Positions 23,701-26,252 of a DNA stretch of 26,252 bases are shown here, one piece after another. The notes beneath the pieces were generated by a model. That model was not told the origin of the DNA. It ran no database searches and worked only from the letters and a program-made list of their open reading frames with translations. Made by a program: the position numbers and the translations under genes. Positions within the stretch are counted from its first letter, which is position 1; each line of letters begins with the position of its first letter. This DNA comes from JAFGTX01 sp942492225 (GTDB taxonomy: Bacteria > Bacillota > Clostridia > Peptostreptococcales > Acidaminobacteraceae), in NCBI GenBank assembly GCA_942492225.1, contig CALODS010000062.1:1-26252 (forward strand). The letters run 5' to 3'.

Positions 23701-24972
23701 CTATTTAATCGTCACTTTACCTTCTTTAACAACTGTTATTCTAGGCATCGTTTTATCATCATTTCTAATTGTTACAACCACTTCTCTTGAAGACTTATTG
23801 GTCACCCTTAAAACAGCACTATTAATATCAGCATCATTTAACCTCGGTTGAGAAATAACCTCAATATTAATTTTTGATGATAATGGCGTAAATACTTCTG
23901 ATGAGCCATTTTCAGCTACCGGTCTTAAAATTGTGCCCATGTTAAACGCAGGTTTGCCGTCAACATCTTCAAAATACAATTCAAGTTCTTCTATACTTAA
24001 ATCCGAATGAATTTTATTTCTTGCATCGCCTTTTTTACCAATGGTATATGCAAAATCATCACTCGATTTTGGTCGTGCACTAATGAAGAAATCTACGCTC
24101 GTTTCAACTTCAGTTGGCTCAAGTTTATTTGTCAAATTACCTAGTATGGTCGATAAATTTGTTGGCGTTGTACCTGTCCTATCAATATTAGGGTCAAGAA
24201 GTGATCCTCTAATATAGTATTCAAATGGGTCTGTTGTTTCATCTTTTAACGGTAAATTATTCCACTCTTCTAATTCATAATGACTGTTATCAGGATAGTA
24301 TGGGTATTCCAATGTTAATGTCGCCAAAATTAAATTTTTTGAGGTCCCATCTTTTGTTAATGCCACACTTTTTACAATTACAATATTATCTAGTTCTGTG
24401 ATTTGACGAATAACACCTTGTATGTTTTGATACAATCCAGTACAAGTAATATTCAACTCTAATATTTTGACCGGTGATTCTTCTTCTATAGTCTCTTCTT
24501 TTGTATCTTCTTGCCCGTTAAACATATTTTTCAATTCATCAATTTTGGCATTGTTTTCATTAAATGATTCTTCATAGAGTGCTAAAGCATCATCAACAGA
24601 ATTTACGCCATTTGACTTAGAAGTAAATTCATCACCATTGAATCCAAAACTTAATAGTTCTGTATTATTTTCTTTGAAAATACTAATTAAATCTAACACC
24701 ACGTATTCCTGATCAATTCGTGGTGGCAGTTGTCGCGTTAAAATCTTACTTTCTCGCTGTAAAGAGTGAATCACTTCACGTAATGTATCCTTTGATAGAA
24801 TATTTTCTAAAATTGCGGATTCTTCTGTTGTAACATCCTTATGAACCGTTTGTGCAATCATACGATCAGCAGTTACAGGCATATAAATAAATTGGTAAAA
24901 CCCCGCCAAAATAACCAATACCAAAAGCAAAACCAATAATCGTAATTCTCTAGGGGTAAATTTAAATTTCAT
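23701..24972 (-). CDS. pilO: PilO-like type IV pilus inner-membrane protein
   Basis: A bitopic membrane protein of 423 residues: short cytoplasmic N-terminus, transmembrane helix at about 10-30, a helical stretch (about 40-80) and an extracytoplasmic domain. In the pilus machine PilN and PilO form a membrane heterodimer that links cytoplasmic PilM to the pilus. PilO proteins are usually about 200 residues; this one is double, with an added C-terminal region (about 260-423) of unknown fold. The ATG at 24972 has GGAGGTGA upstream and overlaps pilN by 11 bases. Family assignment rests on order and topology, as PilO sequences are poorly conserved. Confidence 0.75.
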   Translation of the reverse strand: MKFKFTPRELRLLVLLLVLVILAGFYQFIYMPVTADRMIAQTVHKDVTTEESAILENILSKDTLREVIHSLQRESKILTRQLPPRIDQEYVVLDLISIFKENNTELLSFGFNGDEFTSKSNGVNSVDDALALYEESFNENNAKIDELKNMFNGQEDTKEETIEEESPVKILELNITCTGLYQNIQGVIRQITELDNIVIVKSVALTKDGTSKNLILATLTLEYPYYPDNSHYELEEWNNLPLKDETTDPFEYYIRGSLLDPNIDRTGTTPTNLSTILGNLTNKLEPTEVETSVDFFISARPKSSDDFAYTIGKKGDARNKIHSDLSIEELELYFEDVDGKPAFNMGTILRPVAENGSSEVFTPLSSKINIEVISQPRLNDADINSAVLRVTNKSSREVVVTIRNDDKTMPRITVVKEGKVTIK

Positions 24973-25573
24973 CTTCTTCACCTCCGATTTTACATAAAAT
25001 ACTAAAATCATAAGTGATTACATCTGCACGATTTTCATAGTCGTAAACAGTTTTATTAATCGTTTGTAAAAACACATCGTCAAAGGTGTTGGTTTCTTTC
25101 AGCTTATGGACAAAATCAGCCACTTGCTCATAACTTTCACCGATTCCAACCACGACAATTTCTGCTTCGGAAGTTGCATTAACAGAAGCAAATTGAACGC
25201 CTTTAGGCAAAGAGATATTAAGAATACTTAGAATTAATGAGATCGACTCGTTGTTAGAGATAATATCTTCGACCAATTGGGTTTTATATTGAATCTGTTC
25301 TTCTAAACCTTTAATAATCGCCTGTTGTGCTTGTTGTTCTTTTAAGATAGATATTCTGTTTAATGAAGCATCCGTTTCCCGTCTTAATGTATCAGTGTAA
25401 TTAACAATTTTAAGCATATAATAAGAAACTATGACAATTATTAATAATCCCGTTAAAACAATTTGTAGTGCCTGAGTTTTCTGTTTTCTTCTCGTTATAA
25501 TAATATCTGGCAATAAATTTATTCGTTTATCAAATAAATCTTTCGTGATATTAAGTTCTTTTTTTAATGCCAC
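24962..25573 (-). CDS. pilN: PilN-like type IV pilus assembly protein
   Basis: A 203-residue bitopic protein. Its cytoplasmic N-terminus carries the INLLP motif (18-22) that in PilN docks into PilM. A transmembrane helix follows at about 35-57, then a coiled-coil stretch (about 60-95) and a small extracytoplasmic alpha/beta domain (about 110-195). The start codon is GTG at 25573, with GAGGGGG seven bases upstream, and the pilM stop lies three bases before it. Confidence 0.88.
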   Translation of the reverse strand: MALKKELNITKDLFDKRINLLPDIIITRRKQKTQALQIVLTGLLIIVIVSYYMLKIVNYTDTLRRETDASLNRISILKEQQAQQAIIKGLEEQIQYKTQLVEDIISNNESISLILSILNISLPKGVQFASVNATSEAEIVVVGIGESYEQVADFVHKLKETNTFDDVFLQTINKTVYDYENRADVITYDFSILCKIGGEEDEI

Positions 25574-25576
25574 GAT

Positions 25577-26252
25577 TTACCCCCTCATAATTGTGCCTAT
25601 TGTTGCGATTAACATCATTGTTTGCTCATTTGTATGATGTTCTTTATGCGTCAAAAAATAGGTTTCAATATCTGTTTCATTTTCAATGGCTTCCATTAAT
25701 CCAGCTGCTCTTGCACCACCACCACAAAGAAGTATTTTATCAATGTTGCTATCATACTTTCTTGATTTAAAGTAGCTGAGCATTTTGTTTATTTCTCTTA
25801 TAATATCCGTATATTTAACGTTAAATTCCTGACTTTCACCTGATTGCGTATCGTTATCAGCGCCAATTGCTACCTTGTCTAAGGACAAGGATTTTGGCAA
25901 ATTAGAAAAACTTAATGTCCCAAAATCTGTATATATTTCTTCTTTAGTAATTTTTGAATACGATTCTTTACTTAAGGGTTTGTTATTAAACAAATAATTG
26001 TTAAGCTCCTCTTGTAAAATACCATAATGTTCTGCATAGTAATCTTCAATAGATGCAATACCAACTTCTGAAACAATATTAGCAAAGTATTCTTTACCGC
26101 GGAATGCAATCATACGCACATGACTATAGCCAATATCTGCAATTAAAATATTTTCATCGCTTGCTGGTAGAACTGTTTTATAATAAGAGTGAATAGCATC
26201 CGTAAAAACATTGACACATTCTAGATGTAATTTTGACTTTTCAATAAGTTCA
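25577..26252 (-). CDS. pilM: PilM, type IV pilus actin-like protein, C-terminal part
   Basis: The C-terminal 224 codons of a gene that begins beyond the window. The frame is open to the edge. PilM is a cytoplasmic actin-like ATP-binding protein that binds the N-terminal tail of PilN. Visible ASKHA motifs are the second phosphate loop ILIADIGYSHVRMIAF and the adenosine motif ILLCGGGARAAGLMEAI. The pilM-pilN-pilO order supports the name. A GTG at 26119 is in frame but lies inside the domain, so it is not the real start. Confidence 0.88.
   Translation of the reverse strand, partial: ELIEKSKLHLECVNVFTDAIHSYYKTVLPASDENILIADIGYSHVRMIAFRGKEYFANIVSEVGIASIEDYYAEHYGILQEELNNYLFNNKPLSKESYSKITKEEIYTDFGTLSFSNLPKSLSLDKVAIGADNDTQSGESQEFNVKYTDIIREINKMLSYFKSRKYDSNIDKILLCGGGARAAGLMEAIENETDIETYFLTHKEHHTNEQTMMLIATIGTIMRG

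Noticed and set aside
24973..25011. N-terminal extension of pilO
   Set aside because: It lies within pilN; the ATG at 24972 has a near-perfect GGAGGTGA.
1..26252. Insertion sequences, phage genes or CRISPR arrays
   Set aside because: No transposase, no terminal inverted repeats with target duplications, no phage gene and no regularly spaced direct repeats; XerD is a core chromosomal recombinase in its normal context.

Overview
The window looks like a chromosomal segment of a low-GC Clostridia-type Firmicute. Every supported gene lies on the minus strand, so transcription runs from high to low coordinates. The gene order is the conserved Firmicute backbone aroK-aroQ-efp, asp23-nusB, xseA-xseB-ispA, dxs-tlyA-argR-recN, then xerD-deoB-pdp and scpA-scpB-rluB. 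Type IV pilus genes and A/T-rich DNA with strong Shine-Dalgarno sequences fit an anaerobic clostridial lineage. I cannot name a genus.

Layout in transcription order. (1) 26252-20259: five pilus-assembly genes, namely pilM (cut by the window edge), pilN, pilO, a PilV-like minor prepilin and a very large PilX-like protein with calcium-loop motifs. (2) 20191-17924: a ComFB-family gene, shikimate kinase, type II dehydroquinase, EF-P and a CD1247-type zinc-ribbon protein, ending at a terminator. (3) 17771-14548: an Asp23 protein with its own promoter, a terminator, then nusB, a divergent TsaD/Kae1-like gene, exonuclease VII (xseA, xseB) and ispA. (4) 13658-12065: a divergent-PAP2 (DUF212) membrane protein, a stretch of about 600 bases without a gene that I identify as OLE RNA, and oapA, which encodes its membrane partner. 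(5) 12049-7174: dxs, tlyA, argR and a frameshifted recN. (6) 7020-3575: xerD, deoB and pdp, closed by a strong terminator. (7) 3348-1: a TetR regulator, then tRNA nucleotidyltransferase, scpA, scpB and the start of rluB.

The most notable element is the OLE RNA (ornate, large, extremophilic) at about 13212-12645, lying between isoprenoid genes (ispA upstream, dxs downstream) and directly before oapA. Its two ends can pair through a long-range closing stem. The 3' strand of that stem can alternatively pair with the oapA Shine-Dalgarno, which suggests that RNA folding could be coupled to partner synthesis.

The second theme is loss. The spoIIIA operon expected upstream of asp23, and spoIVB-spo0A expected after recN, are both absent while their neighbours stay in place. 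This suggests a lineage that no longer sporulates. recN carries an apparent one-base frameshift, either a real mutation or a sequence error.
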